DNA from: JASLEW01 sp963732005
GTDB taxonomy: Bacteria > Acidobacteriota > Thermoanaerobaculia > Multivoradales > UBA5704
Assembly (NCBI GenBank): GCA_963732005.1
Contig: CAVSXT010000003.1
Location: 124,001-188,000, forward strand
Direction of reading: 5' to 3'
Length of the DNA stretch: 64,000 nucleotides
Shown: positions 33,357 to 42,581 of the stretch, one piece after another
How positions within the stretch are numbered: the stretch's first letter is position 1
Layout: each line of letters starts with the position of its first letter
Notes under the pieces: generated by a model
Databases searched by the model: none
What the model was told of the DNA's origin: nothing
What the model saw: only the letters and a program-made list of their open reading frames with translations
Position numbers and translations under genes: made by a program

Positions 33357-33468
33357 CGGGCGAACCTCCAATCGAGGAGGAGCTGGAACAGGTTGCCGGC
33401 TGTTGATGACCGCAGGTCGCCGGCGGCTGGCGACCGGCTGGATGTGGGAGGCTTTCCAAAGGGAGGAA

Positions 33469-33817
33469 TGGTGGAGGCGGTGGGAGTCGAACCCACGTCC
33501 GGAAAACGCGTTTCAGAGGCTTCTACGTGCGTAGCCTTCTATTTGTAATCTCGCCGCGCGCGCGTCGGAAGAAGGCACCTGGCGCGGCGGCCAGCCTTGC
33601 TGTATATCAGGGCACGGCACAAGGCAACCGGGCCCCTTGACCCGCTTTGGCGTCGCGCCGATGAGTGCCGCGGGTCACGCTCTCATCGGTGCGTCACGGC
33701 TGTTTAGGCCGCGAGTGCGAAGTTATCGTTCGCAGTTAAACGTTCCACTTTACGGGTGGACTTCGGACACGCCGCCTCCGCTCCGCTTTTGTTCCCCGTC
33801 GAAACCGGTACGCCCCC
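33469..33817 (-). ncRNA. ssrA: Transfer-messenger RNA (tmRNA)
   Basis: On the minus strand the RNA begins GGGGGCGTACCGGTTTCGAC and ends with a T-arm (GTGGGTTCGACTCCCAC) and CGCCTCCACCA; the 5' GGGGGCG pairs with CGCCTCC. The tag frame (33704-33733) starts at GCG and encodes ANDNFALAA followed by TAA. This is the single-piece form, about 349 bases. With SmpB it rescues stalled ribosomes and tags the product for ClpXP. A likely adaptor, SspB, is encoded at 43881-44432. It lies just after the dusB-linked membrane gene on the same strand. Confidence 0.97.
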
Positions 33818-33849
33818 AGTTGCCAAAGAACCGATACCACTAGACACCA

Positions 33850-34353
33850 CTATATACCGCCGCCGGGGGCGCCGGAATTCCCGCCGCCGGCGCCCAGGTG
33901 CGCGGCGACGCTCGCCAGGAACTCCGCCGGACCCTTGCCGCGCAGCCGCGAGACGACCAGGAACCAACCCGACAGCGCCAGCACCGCGCCCAGCGCCGCG
34001 ACCGGCAGCAGCTGAGGAAACAGCGGCCAGGCCACGGTCAGCAGCGCCCCGGCGGCCGCGATCAACAGCACGGCGACGGCCGAGGTCTCGAGGTGGTAGT
34101 CCTGCGCCGCCGGCCTGAAGACCACCCGCGCCCCTTGTCCGGCCGTCTCGACCGCCAACGGTCCCGAGAGCAGACCGCGGCGCAGTCCGGCCACCACCGG
34201 CAGGCGCAGCTCGCCGCCGGCGCCGCGCGGCTCGAAGTCCGCTCCCCACTCTTCGGCGGCGGCGCCCACCGCACGCAGTGCCGCCGCCGGCGCGTCGGGC
34301 AGATCGATGGCGTGCTCGGGGATCGGCGTCACGGTCGGCGGCGACCAGGACAT
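33850..34353 (-). CDS. Hypothetical two-helix membrane protein downstream of dusB
   Basis: A 167-residue protein I do not recognise. The first ~95 residues are soluble (ATG at 34351-34353) with repeated beta-like stretches. Two adjacent hydrophobic segments follow (ETSAVAVLLIAAAGALLTVAWPLF and LLPVAALGAVLALSGWFLVV), then a short basic/Gly-rich tail. It starts four bases after the dusB stop, so the two are likely co-transcribed. The stop is close to the ssrA leader. Confidence 0.6.
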   Translation of the reverse strand: MSWSPPTVTPIPEHAIDLPDAPAAALRAVGAAAEEWGADFEPRGAGGELRLPVVAGLRRGLLSGPLAVETAGQGARVVFRPAAQDYHLETSAVAVLLIAAAGALLTVAWPLFPQLLPVAALGAVLALSGWFLVVSRLRGKGPAEFLASVAAHLGAGGGNSGAPGGGI

Positions 34354-34357
34354 GACA

Positions 34358-35344
34358 CTAGGCCGCCTGCTCTTCCTCGACCAGCTCGTCGAGGAAGCTC
34401 TCGACCGCCGCCAGGAAGCTCTCGACGTCCGGCAGCTGATTGATCTCCTGCCGCAGCCGCCGTCCGTTGGGCAGTCCGTGCGTGTACCAGCCGGTGAACT
34501 TGCGCAGCTTGTGCAGCGCGAAGGCCCCGCTCTCGCGTTCGGCGACCATCTGGAAGTGCCCCAGGATCAGGGCGCGGCGCGCGGCGAGCGTCGGTTCGGC
34601 GACGCGCCCGCCCGACATCCGCGCGGTGATCTGGCTGAAGATCCAGGGGTTGCGGGTGGCGCCGCGGCCCACCATGATGCCGTCGCAGCCGGTGGCCGCC
34701 TGCAGGCGCAGGGCATCCTCCGGCTCGCGCACGTCGCCGTTGCCGATCACCGGGATGCTCAGGCTCTCCTTGAGCCGCGCCAGGTGCGACCAGTCGGCCT
34801 CCCCGGTGTACATCTGCCGCGCGGTCCGTGCATGCATCGCCACCGCCGCGACGCCGTTGGCCTCGCAGACCTTGCCCAGCTCGAGATAGTTGCGACGGCA
34901 GTCGTCGAGTCCCAGGCGGAACTTGACGGTGAGCGGGATGGACAGGACGTCGCGCACCGCCCGGATGATTCGCTCGGCGAGATCGAGGTCGCCCATCAGC
35001 GCGGCGCCGGCGCAGCCCTTGAGCACCTTGTTGGCCGGACAGCCCATGTTGATGTCGCAGATGTCCGGTCCCAGCTCCTCGACCACCAGCGCCGCCTCGC
35101 GCATGGTGGCCACGTCCGAGCCGTAGATCTGGATGGCCAGCGGGCGCTCTTCGTCGCTGAAGTGCATCATGTCGCGGGTCTTCTGGTTTCCCGAGACGAT
35201 CGCGCGCGACGAGATGAATTCCATCGACACCACGCCGATGCCGCCGATCCGCCGCACGATCAGGCGGAAGTCGCGGTCGGTGACCCCGGCCATCGGGGCG
35301 AGCCAGAGGGGCGGCTCGACGCGGACAGAACCCACCTGCACCAT
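34358..35344 (-). CDS. dusB: tRNA-dihydrouridine synthase (DusB/NifR3 type)
   Basis: Dus enzymes are FMN-dependent and reduce uridines in the tRNA D-loop. The 328-residue protein begins with PPLWLAPMAGVTDRDFR and shows IQIYGSD, the active-site cysteine in DINMGCPANKV (Cys102), TVKFRLGLDD, VIGNGDVREPEDAL and GIMVGRGATRNPWIF. The length and the MAGVTD motif place it in the DusB/NifR3 group. It is followed closely by the membrane protein above. Confidence 0.94.
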   Translation of the reverse strand: MVQVGSVRVEPPLWLAPMAGVTDRDFRLIVRRIGGIGVVSMEFISSRAIVSGNQKTRDMMHFSDEERPLAIQIYGSDVATMREAALVVEELGPDICDINMGCPANKVLKGCAGAALMGDLDLAERIIRAVRDVLSIPLTVKFRLGLDDCRRNYLELGKVCEANGVAAVAMHARTARQMYTGEADWSHLARLKESLSIPVIGNGDVREPEDALRLQAATGCDGIMVGRGATRNPWIFSQITARMSGGRVAEPTLAARRALILGHFQMVAERESGAFALHKLRKFTGWYTHGLPNGRRLRQEINQLPDVESFLAAVESFLDELVEEEQAA

Positions 35345-35381
35345 GGCGTCGATTGTAACTCGGGGCGCCGGCGTGGCGCCG

Positions 35382-35714
35382 CTAACGCGCCGGGCGGCGG
35401 GCGGAACGGCCGAAGAGCAGGCTCAGGCCGGCGCCGAAGAGCCCCCACTGCAGGCCCCCGAGCAGCAGGCTCAAAACGAGCCTGGCGCCGCCCCGCGGCC
35501 GCAGATAGGTGAGCGACGCCGGGAAGTCGATCCAGGCGAGCACCCCGACGCGCCCGAAGCCGCGCCAGGACTGCCATACCCAGAGCACCGCGAGGGCATG
35601 CAGCAGGAAGCTGCCGGCAGCCGCGAAGGCGACGGGCATCCAGGCTGCAGCGCGTCGGTTCCCGGTGCCGGCAGCCGAGCTGGTGCTGGTCCTGGTGGTG
35701 TCCTCAGGGCTCAT
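35382..35714 (-). CDS. Hypothetical small membrane protein
   Basis: A 110-residue protein with two or three predicted membrane segments (WMPVAFAAAGSFLLHALAVLWV, then LVLSLLLGGLQWGLFGAGLSLLFG) and a Ser/Thr-rich N-terminus. I do not recognise a family. Its ATG overlaps the stop of the SUMF1-like gene (ATGA), so it is translated with it; dusB follows 37 bases later. Confidence 0.55.
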   Translation of the reverse strand: MSPEDTTRTSTSSAAGTGNRRAAAWMPVAFAAAGSFLLHALAVLWVWQSWRGFGRVGVLAWIDFPASLTYLRPRGGARLVLSLLLGGLQWGLFGAGLSLLFGRSARRPAR

Positions 35715-36535
35715 CCCGGCTCACCCCCTCCTGCGCGCCGCGCCGCTGTCGCCGGCGCGTCCGCCATCCCGGCATCCGGCGCCAGACCGCCGCCCGTTGC
35801 CGGGCCACCCTGCGCCAGGTCCCCGGCCGCCAGCTCGCCGGCCGCCAGCCGAAAGCCGTAGTCGCTGTAGCGCAGGCCCGGCGGGATGGCGGAGCGCGCG
35901 GCGCAGCGGCTGGCCTTGACCTGGTGGCGCCAGGAGCCGCCGCGCGACGCCCGGTGGGTGCCGCCCTCGGGGCCGCGCGGCTGGCGTCGCGGCGAGCGGT
36001 GATAGTACGCGGCATCGAACCAGTCGGCGCACCATTCGTGCACATTCTCGCCCAGGCCGAGCAAGCCCAGCGGATGGAGCGACGGATAGGCGTCGACCGG
36101 CTCCGGCCCTCGCTGCCAGCGCCGGTCATAGTCGGGCAGCGACTCCGGCGGCTCGTCGCCCCAGGGATACGCCACCTCTCGGCCGGCCTTCGCGGCGCTC
36201 TCCCACTCGGCTTCGGTCGGCAGGCGCAACGGCAGCCGCAGGCGCCGCGAGGCCCAGGCACAGAACGCCACCGCGTCGTTCCAGGAAGGCCCGACCGCCG
36301 GCATGTGCGGATGGGAGAACGCAGCCTCCCCCCAGAACGGCGGCGCCGGGTTGCGAGTCTCGTCCAGGAAGGCCTGGTACTCCCATCGGGTCACCGGCGT
36401 CCTGGCCAACCGGAAGGCAGCCACCCACACCTCGTGCCGCGGGTTCTCATTGTCGCGAGGTCCGCCGCCCATCCAGAACCAGCCCCCCGGGACCGGCACC
36501 CCGTCGAAGCTCAAATCGTCGCCGTTGGATTCCAC
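35711..36535 (-). CDS. SUMF1/FGE-domain protein lacking the full catalytic cysteine pair
   Basis: A 274-residue formylglycine-generating-enzyme-like protein: VPVPGGWFWMGGG, RHEVWVAAFRLARTPVTRWEYQAFL, the segment RLPTEAEWESAAKAG, LGENVHEWCADWF and RGGSWRHQVKASRCAARS...GFRLA. True FGE enzymes have two active-site cysteines in the RGGS region. Only one is seen here (KASRC), so sulfatase activation is doubtful; many SUMF1 domains instead bind sugars or act in radical or ergothioneine-type chemistry. The start is uncertain; I chose the GTG at 36533-36535, preceded by GGTGGGG. No sulfatase is nearby. Confidence 0.75.
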   Translation of the reverse strand: MESNGDDLSFDGVPVPGGWFWMGGGPRDNENPRHEVWVAAFRLARTPVTRWEYQAFLDETRNPAPPFWGEAAFSHPHMPAVGPSWNDAVAFCAWASRRLRLPLRLPTEAEWESAAKAGREVAYPWGDEPPESLPDYDRRWQRGPEPVDAYPSLHPLGLLGLGENVHEWCADWFDAAYYHRSPRRQPRGPEGGTHRASRGGSWRHQVKASRCAARSAIPPGLRYSDYGFRLAAGELAAGDLAQGGPATGGGLAPDAGMADAPATAARRAGGGEPG

Positions 36536-36753
36536 CGCAAGCCCCACCGTCAAGGATATCGCGACAGGGTGAGAAGAGGATCGACGGCCGATGACCGGGC
36601 GTCGGTGGTTCGATGACCGAAGCGACGGTAGCCGGAGAACCGATGCCCGAAGTCTCCGGTTGCCGAACAGGCAACGGCCGTCGTGAGGGAGAGGAGGCCG
36701 CGGGGTGCCCTGTAACGGCGCCCCGGCGGCGGTGCGGATATCATGCTTCCTCG

Positions 36754-37518
36754 ATGGCCTGGTACAAGGAGTGGTTCGGCGAGGAGTATCTGGGTCTCTA
36801 CTCCCATCGCGACGAGCAGGAGGCCGAGGCACACGTCGACTTCGTCGAGCGGCAGCTCGGCGAGACGCGGCCGCGCGCGGTGCTGGACCTGGCTTGCGGC
36901 GCCGGCCGCCATACCGCCGTGCTGCGCCGCCGCGGCTATCGCACTCTCGGCGTCGATCTCTCCCTGACCCTGCTTGCCCACGCCCGCCGCCTCCCGTGCG
37001 CGGTAAGCGACATGCGTTGCCTGCCCTTTGCCGCCGGCACCTTCGACTGGGTCCTCAACTTCTTCACCTCCTTCGGCTACTTCGAGAAGGAGCGCGAGAA
37101 TTTCCTGGTGCTCGAGGAGATCGTGCGGGTGCTGGCACCGCGCGGCCGCTTCCTGATCGACATCATGAACGCTGCCCACACCGTGCGGAACCTGCAGGCG
37201 CGCGAAGTCCAATACCTCGACGGCCGCCAGGCCGATGCCGACTCGCGCGAGCGCGAAGCGGGTGCCCGGACCGTCGAGATCAAGCGCTGGTACGACGCCG
37301 CAACCAAACGCATCAACAAACGTATCCGCGTACAGGCCGTGGGCGGCGGCCTCCCGCGTACCTTCCTCGAAAGCGTCCGCGCCTATCAACCCGAGGAGGT
37401 GACGATCGGCCTGCACTGGGCCGGCCTCGAGGTCACCGGCCTGTTTGGCAACTTCCAGGGAGACCCCCACGGCAGTGACAGCGAACGCCTCATCCTCGTC
37501 GGTTGGAAGCCTGCCTGA
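36754..37518 (+). CDS. Class I SAM-dependent methyltransferase
   Basis: A 254-residue methyltransferase with motif I VLDLACGAGRHTAVLRRRGY, the acidic VDLS, DMRCLPFAAGTFDWVLNFFTSFGYF and LAPRGRFLIDIMN. The opening WYKEWFGEEYLGLYSHRD is distinctive of small methyltransferases often found beside bshC. The substrate is unknown. The ATG at 36754 gives the family start; the frame is open to 36613. The 3' end overlaps the bshC start region by about 44 bases, so it probably belongs to the bacillithiol operon. Confidence 0.85.
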   Translation: MAWYKEWFGEEYLGLYSHRDEQEAEAHVDFVERQLGETRPRAVLDLACGAGRHTAVLRRRGYRTLGVDLSLTLLAHARRLPCAVSDMRCLPFAAGTFDWVLNFFTSFGYFEKERENFLVLEEIVRVLAPRGRFLIDIMNAAHTVRNLQAREVQYLDGRQADADSREREAGARTVEIKRWYDAATKRINKRIRVQAVGGGLPRTFLESVRAYQPEEVTIGLHWAGLEVTGLFGNFQGDPHGSDSERLILVGWKPA

Positions 37519-39172
37519 CGCGCTGCGGGTGGACCTGGTCGCCACCGGCCGGCTGCCGCCGCTGCCGCGCGCCTTCCTTGCCGGCAGCGACCTCGATCTG
37601 CTGGCGCCATTGCGCTTCCTCGCCCCCGGCCAGCTCCCCGCGGCGGCGGCCGCGCGGGGCGGCGGCGCTGCCTCGGCGGGCGGTGCGCGTGCCGCCCTGG
37701 CCGCCGCCCTGCTGGCGAGCAACCGGTCCTATGGGCATCCGGCTGCCGAGCGTGCCTGCCGGCGCCTGGCCGACCCGGCCACCCGCGTCGTGGTGACCGG
37801 CCAGCAGCCGGGCCTGTTCGGCGGCCCGCTGCTCACCTTCGCCAAGCTGGTGGCGGCCGCGCGCTGGGCGGCAGCGCTCGAAGCGGCGGGCGAACCGGCC
37901 GTGGCGGTGTTCTGGGTGGCTACCGAGGACCATGACTATGCCGAGGTGGCGAGCGCCACGGTGCTCACCGCCGAAGGGCCGCGCAGCTTCGACCTGGGCC
38001 CGGACACCCAGCCGCTGCACCCGGTCGGCATGCGCGCGCTGTCGCCGGCGGTAACCGGCGTGCTACGAGCCATGGCCGAGGCGGTGCCGGGCGAACAGTA
38101 CGCCGAATGGCTTCGCACCCTGGCCCTCTGGCATCAGCCGGATGCGCGCTTCGGCGAGGCGTTCTGCCGCGTCATGGCGCGCATGCTCGGGCCGCGCTGC
38201 CCGTTGCTGCTCGACGCCATGCATCCGGCGCTGAAGGCGGCCGAGCGCCCCTGGCTGGCGCGCCTGATCGAGCGCCGCGGCCAGCTGGCCGAGGCCCTGG
38301 CGCGCCACGACGAGGGGGTGCGCGGCCGCGGCTATGAGCTGCGCGTCACCCCGCAGCCCGGCGCCAGCCCGCTCTTCCTGCTACGGAACGGCGAGCGCCG
38401 CCGCATCGAGTGGCGTGGCGCCGGCGACTTCACCCTGCGCGGTGATGCGGGCGCCAGCGGTCCGGCCGGCAAGCGCCGGCCTGCCGCCGCCGGCACCGCC
38501 GGTGTCGCCGAGCTGCTGCGCATCGTCGACGAGAACCCCGCGATGGTCAGCCCCGGCGTCCTCGCCCGCCCGGCGATCGCCGACGCCGTCCTCGGCACCA
38601 CGCTGCAGGTCCTCGGTCCGGGGGAGCTCTCCTACATGCCGCAAGCGGCGGCGGTCTACCCGGTGCTCGAGCTCGAGGCGCCATGGGTGGCCCTGCGGCC
38701 GCAGACCCTGGTGCTCGACGCCGCCAAGGCGGAGCGCCTCGCCGAGTCCGGACTGACGCTCGCCCAGGTGCTCGGCGAGCGCTCGCGGCTCGACCGGGCG
38801 CTGGCCGAGCGCTCCGGCGGCGATTTCGTGGCGCCGGTGCGCGCGCGGCTGGCGGCGGCGCTCGACGAGCTGCGCGACCCGGCCCTCGCCGTGGATCCCG
38901 ACCTCGAGCGGCCGCTCGCCAAGACCCGGTACCAGGCGCTGCGCGCGGTCGACCGCTTCGCCGACAAGGCGATGCCGGCGCTGGGGCGGCGCGACCAGGT
39001 GCTGAGCCGGCGTGTCGAAGGGCTGCGCCAAATCTGCCTGCCGGGCGGCAAGCTGCAGGAGCGTGTCATCTCCGCCGCGCATTTCCAGGGCAAGTACGGC
39101 GACCGCCTGGCTGCCGCCTTCTGGGAGCAGCTCGAGCTCGATCCGGCCCGGCTGGCGGTGATCCAGCCATGA
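37475..39172 (+). CDS. bshC: Putative cysteine ligase BshC (bacillithiol biosynthesis)
   Basis: BshC is thought to add cysteine to GlcN-malate, the last step of bacillithiol synthesis. The ~565-residue protein has NRSYGHPAAERACRRLADP, VVVTGQQPGLFGGPLLTFAKL, VAVFWVATEDHDYAEVAS and a C-terminal coiled-coil-like region ending GKYGDRLAAAFWEQLEL, all family features. The start is taken as GTG 37475, inside the end of the methyltransferase gene; a TTG at 37445 is the longest option. The stop overlaps bshB1 (ATGA). Confidence 0.92.
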   Translation: MTANASSSSVGSLPDALRVDLVATGRLPPLPRAFLAGSDLDLLAPLRFLAPGQLPAAAAARGGGAASAGGARAALAAALLASNRSYGHPAAERACRRLADPATRVVVTGQQPGLFGGPLLTFAKLVAAARWAAALEAAGEPAVAVFWVATEDHDYAEVASATVLTAEGPRSFDLGPDTQPLHPVGMRALSPAVTGVLRAMAEAVPGEQYAEWLRTLALWHQPDARFGEAFCRVMARMLGPRCPLLLDAMHPALKAAERPWLARLIERRGQLAEALARHDEGVRGRGYELRVTPQPGASPLFLLRNGERRRIEWRGAGDFTLRGDAGASGPAGKRRPAAAGTAGVAELLRIVDENPAMVSPGVLARPAIADAVLGTTLQVLGPGELSYMPQAAAVYPVLELEAPWVALRPQTLVLDAAKAERLAESGLTLAQVLGERSRLDRALAERSGGDFVAPVRARLAAALDELRDPALAVDPDLERPLAKTRYQALRAVDRFADKAMPALGRRDQVLSRRVEGLRQICLPGGKLQERVISAAHFQGKYGDRLAAAFWEQLELDPARLAVIQP

Positions 39173-39955
39173 GCAAGCTGGACGTGCTGGCCATCGGCCC
39201 CCATCCAGACGACGTCGAGCTCGGCTGCGGCGGCACGCTGGCGCTGGCGGCGCGCCAGGGTCGCCGGGTGGGCATCCTGCACCTGACCCGGGGCGAGCGC
39301 GGCACCCGCGGCACCCCCGAGCAGCGGCTCGTCGAAGCGGAGCAGGCGGCCGCCGCCCTCGGAGCGGTGGAGCTCGCCTTCCTGGATTGCGGCGATGGCG
39401 GGCTGCGGCGCGGCGATGCCGAGGAGGACGCGGTGATCGAGGTGCTGCGAACCTGGCGGCCGGAGCTGGTGCTGGGGCCGCCGCCGCACGACCGCCACCC
39501 CGACCACGAGCGCGGTCACCGGCTGGTGGCCGCCGCCGCCTTCTACTCCGGGCTGGCGGCGCGCGGCAACCGCGCGATGGCCCCGCACCGGCCGGCGGCG
39601 GTGTTCTCCTACATGCAGCACCATTCCTTCGAGCCGACCTTCGTGGTGGACGTGACGGCGGTCTGGGAGGCGAAGATGGCGGCGCTCGCGGCCTATCGCA
39701 GCCAGCTCTACCAACCCGCCGGCAGCGATCGCGCCGGATGCCGGCGCCGGTGCGCCGGAGGCCGGCGCCGGTCCCGGAACCGGGGGTGAAGGGCCGCCCA
39801 CCAAGGTGTCCTCGCGCGAGTTCCGCCTGGCCGTCGAGGGTCGCGCGCGCCACTTCGGCCAGCTGATCGGCGCCGAGCTCGGCGAGCCCTTCTCGAGCCC
39901 GCTGCCGCTCGCCGTCGCGGACCTGCTGGCGCTGCTTCCCGGAGGCCGGCGATGA
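39169..39955 (+). CDS. bshB1: Bacillithiol deacetylase BshB1 (LmbE/PIG-L family), +1 frame break
   Basis: BshB1 deacetylates GlcNAc-malate. The N-terminal ~185 codons show the zinc motif GPHPDDVELGCGGTL, DRHPDHERGHRLV and YMQHHSFEPTFVVDVT. After QLYQPAG the frame runs into nonsense and a TGA (39787-39789). The next frame (+1) carries the expected end, VSSREFRLAVEGRARHFGQL followed by IGAELGEPF. The span of 787 bases is one base too long. The break lies between about 39716 and 39788 in a GCCGGCGCCGG-rich tract, prone to indels. The corrected stop overlaps the bshA start (ATGA), supporting the repaired frame. Confidence 0.88.
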
Positions 39956-41080
39956 GGATCGGCATCAGCTGCTACCCCACCTATGGCGGCTCCGGCGTGG
40001 TGGCCACGGAGCTGGCGATGGCGCTCGCCGATCGCGGCGACGAGGTGCACGTCATCAGCTATGCGCTGCCGTCGCGCCTGTCGCTCGCCAACACCCGCCT
40101 CGTCTTCCACGAGGTGGTGACGCCGCGCTACCCGCTGTTCGACGACTATCCGCCCTACTCGCTCGCCCTCACCACCAAGATGGTGGAGGTGGCGCGCCAC
40201 GCCAAGATCGACGTCATGCACGTCCATTACGCGATCCCCAACGCCGCCTCGGCGGTGATGGCACGGCAGATCGTGGCGCCGCAGCCGCTGCCGGTGGTGA
40301 CCACGCTCCACGGCACCGACGTCACCCTGGTGGGCAACGATCCCAACTACCTCGAGACCACCCGCTGGAGCATCCAGCAGAGCGACGCCGTGACCGCCGT
40401 CTCGGAGTCGCTCCGCCGCACCTCGATCGAGCAGCTCGGCACCCACGACCGGATCGACGTGATCCCCAACTTCATCGATCCCCGGCGCTACGAGCTGGCC
40501 CGCGACAACCCCGGGGCGCGCCGCTGGGCCAAGCCGGGCGAGAGCGTGCTGATCCACATCTCGAACTTCCGCCCGGTCAAACGGGTGCTCGACGTCATCA
40601 GGGTCTTCGAGCGCGTGCTGCGGCAGCTCCCCTGCCGGCTGCTGATGGTCGGCGACGGCCCCGACCGCGGCAAGGTCGAGCAGTACTGCCGCGAGCACGG
40701 CATCTGCCACGCCATCAGCTTCATCGGCAGCCTGCCGCTGATCGAGGAGGTGCTGGTCGGCGCCGACCTGTTCCTGCTGCCGTCCGAGAGCGAGTCCTTC
40801 GGCCTCGCGGCGCTCGAGGCCCTGTCGTGCGAGGTGCCGGTGATCGCGACCAGCGCCGGCGGCCTGCCCGAGGTGGTGGCCGACGGCGAGTGCGGCTACC
40901 TGTTCCCGGTGGGCGACGTCGAAGGCATGGCCAAGGCTGCCAGTCTGCTGCTCGCGGACCCGGATCGCCGCCGGGCGATGGGCGCGGCAGGACGCCGGCG
41001 GGCGGTCGAGAGCTTCGGCCAGACCGCGTGTCGTCGACCGCTACCGGGCCATCTACGAGCGCGTCACCGGCCGCGGTTGA
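39952..41080 (+). CDS. bshA: N-acetyl-alpha-D-glucosaminyl L-malate synthase BshA, +1 frame break near the 3' end
   Basis: BshA is a GT4 glycosyltransferase joining UDP-GlcNAc and malate, the first step to bacillithiol. It begins MRIGISCYPTYGGSGVVATE and shows HVHYAIPNAASA, TTLHGTDVTLVG, NFRPVKRVLDVIRVF and LLPSESESFGLAALEALSCEVPVIAT. At 41024-41028 one extra base (CAGACCGCGTGTC where CAGACCCGTGTC is expected) shifts the last ~18 residues. Skipping it restores VVDRYRAIYERVTGRG and a TGA at 41078-41080. Without it the frame runs to 41133 with unrelated residues. The defect affects only the C-terminal helix. Confidence 0.91.
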
Positions 41081-41214
41081 TGCCGATTCCTTCTTGTTGG
41101 TTCCCGTCTGCCAAGGTGACTCCCAGAAGATGAAACGCAACCCGTCGAAGCCTATCCAAAGCATCGATCGGATCGCCCCCGCAACCCCTCGATCCCCTTC
41201 CCACCCTCTGACCT

Positions 41215-41256
41215 GCGGGGCATGCCGCGATTGGCGACAACCGGAGCCGCGGCCGG
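41215..41256. repeat. Third, diverged copy of the REP-like palindrome
   Basis: CTGCGGGGCATGCCGCGATT followed by GGCGACAACCGGAGCCGCGGC shares GGCGACAA(C/T)CGGAGCCGCG with the pair at 10264-10358 and again forms an inverted repeat (GCCGCG...CGCGGC). It lies in the spacer between bshA and the YigZ-like gene. Confidence 0.55.
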
Positions 41257-41285
41257 GGGGAAGGGGACGCCCCCACCCCCTCGCG

Positions 41286-41981
41286 GTGGCTGGTTCTGTG
41301 GTTGTCCCCGCCCGCCAGGTCACCGCCGAGATTCGCGAGAAGGGCTCGCGGTTCCTCGCCGTGGTGGGCGCCGCGGCCAGCGAGGAGGAGGCGAAAACGG
41401 TGCTCGCCGGCCTCGCCGGCGCCTACCGGGACGCGACCCACCTCTGCTGGGCGCTGCGCCTCGGCTGGCCGCCGCGCGAGCGCGCCGTGGATGCCGGCGA
41501 ACCGGCGGGCACGGCCGGCGTGCCGATGCTGCAGGTGCTGCGGGGCGCCGGGCTCTCCGACGTCCTGGCGGTGGTGGCGAGGTGGTTCGGCGGCGTCAAG
41601 CTGGGCAAGGGCGGCCTCGCCCGCGCCTACGCGGCCGCGGTCCGTGCGGCGCTCGACACGCTGCCCACCACGCTGCGGACGCCGTGGGTCCGCCTGGCGC
41701 TGTCGGCGCCGGTGACCCGCCTCGGCGCGGTCAAGCGTCTCGTCCGGCCTCCGGGAGTGGAGCTCGAGAGCGAGACCTGGGGCCGGCAAGGTCCGGCCGG
41801 AGATGCGCAGGGTCTGGCCGCGCCGGAAACGCAGCTCGCGGAGCTCGTGCTCCGCGTCGAGGAGGACCGGCGTGCCGGCTTGGAGCGAGCGCTGGCCGAT
41901 CTCCGCGTGGCGGTCAGGATCGTGCCCGGTCCGGATCCTCCGGATCCCGGCGTCCTTGTGGCTCGCCGCCGGCTTGTATAG
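41286..41981 (+). CDS. YigZ/IMPACT family protein
   Basis: A 231-residue protein of the YigZ/IMPACT (UPF0029) family: EIREKGSRFLAVVGAAASEEEA, ATHLCWALRL, then DAGEPAGTAGVPMLQVLRGAGL and VVARWFGGVKLGKGGLARAYAAAV. The eukaryotic relative IMPACT binds GCN1 and the bacterial role is unclear. The start GTG (41286) directly follows the REP-like repeat and a CACCCCC-rich stretch; the frame is open far upstream but antisense to bshA sequence. The product is not part of the bacillithiol pathway. Confidence 0.88.
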   Translation: MAGSVVVPARQVTAEIREKGSRFLAVVGAAASEEEAKTVLAGLAGAYRDATHLCWALRLGWPPRERAVDAGEPAGTAGVPMLQVLRGAGLSDVLAVVARWFGGVKLGKGGLARAYAAAVRAALDTLPTTLRTPWVRLALSAPVTRLGAVKRLVRPPGVELESETWGRQGPAGDAQGLAAPETQLAELVLRVEEDRRAGLERALADLRVAVRIVPGPDPPDPGVLVARRRLV

Positions 41982-42038
41982 ACTCCGGCACAGTTCCCCG
42001 GCTGGTGCGATTGCCAAAGTCCAAAGGAGACGACCGCG

Positions 42039-42452
42039 ATGAGTGAGCCCAGCGTTCCGCCGCCACCGCCGTACTACACGCCGCCGCCGCCGCCCACCGG
42101 TCCCACCTCGGGCGCGGTCAGCCCCAATCGCGGCATCATGATCGTCCTTTCCTATCTCTGGCTCCTCGCCCTCATCCCGCTGCTCACCGAGAAGGATGAC
42201 AAAGAGGTCCAATGGCACGCCAAGCACGGTTTGGTGCTGCTGGGTGCCGAGGTCATCGTGTGGGTTGCATTCCTGTTCCTGCACATGGTCCTGATCGCCA
42301 TCCACGTCGGCTTCCTGGGCTGCTTCCTGTCGATCATTCAGCTGGTGCTCTGGCTCGGCATCCTGGTGCTGCACATCGTCTGCATCATCAAGGGCACCAA
42401 GGGCGAGCGCTTCCTGGTCCCCGGCATCAGCCAGTACGCGGACCGGTTCTGA
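42039..42452 (+). CDS. DUF4870 family membrane protein
   Basis: A 137-residue protein with a Pro-rich N-terminus (PPPPPYYTPPPPPTGPT). Membrane segments follow: IMIVLSYLWLLALIPLLTEK, then a conserved HAKHGLVLLGAEVIVWVAFL and further hydrophobic helices. The WHAKHG loop is the DUF4870 signature. The function is unknown. AAAGGAGACGACCGCG precedes the ATG, an excellent Shine-Dalgarno. It begins a run of small membrane-protein genes. Confidence 0.85.
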   Translation: MSEPSVPPPPPYYTPPPPPTGPTSGAVSPNRGIMIVLSYLWLLALIPLLTEKDDKEVQWHAKHGLVLLGAEVIVWVAFLFLHMVLIAIHVGFLGCFLSIIQLVLWLGILVLHIVCIIKGTKGERFLVPGISQYADRF

Positions 42453-42581
42453 GGCCCTGACCGCAGGGACCGAGAGGTCGCCGCGCCGCCGCCGCTCGCC
42501 GCCGGCGCGCCCGGCGGCGGCGACCTCCCCCGGTCCCCCAGGCCATCACACCGGCAGCATCCGCCCTTGGAGGGCCATCTC

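Noticed and set aside
33704..34249. 181-residue minus-strand ORF ending in the tmRNA tag
   Set aside because: Only the last ten codons are the tmRNA tag frame; the rest is a shadow over the neighbouring membrane-protein gene.
38656..40710. 684-residue minus-strand ORF opposite bshC/bshB1/bshA
   Set aside because: It is an antisense frame over three well-supported genes with no recognisable domain.
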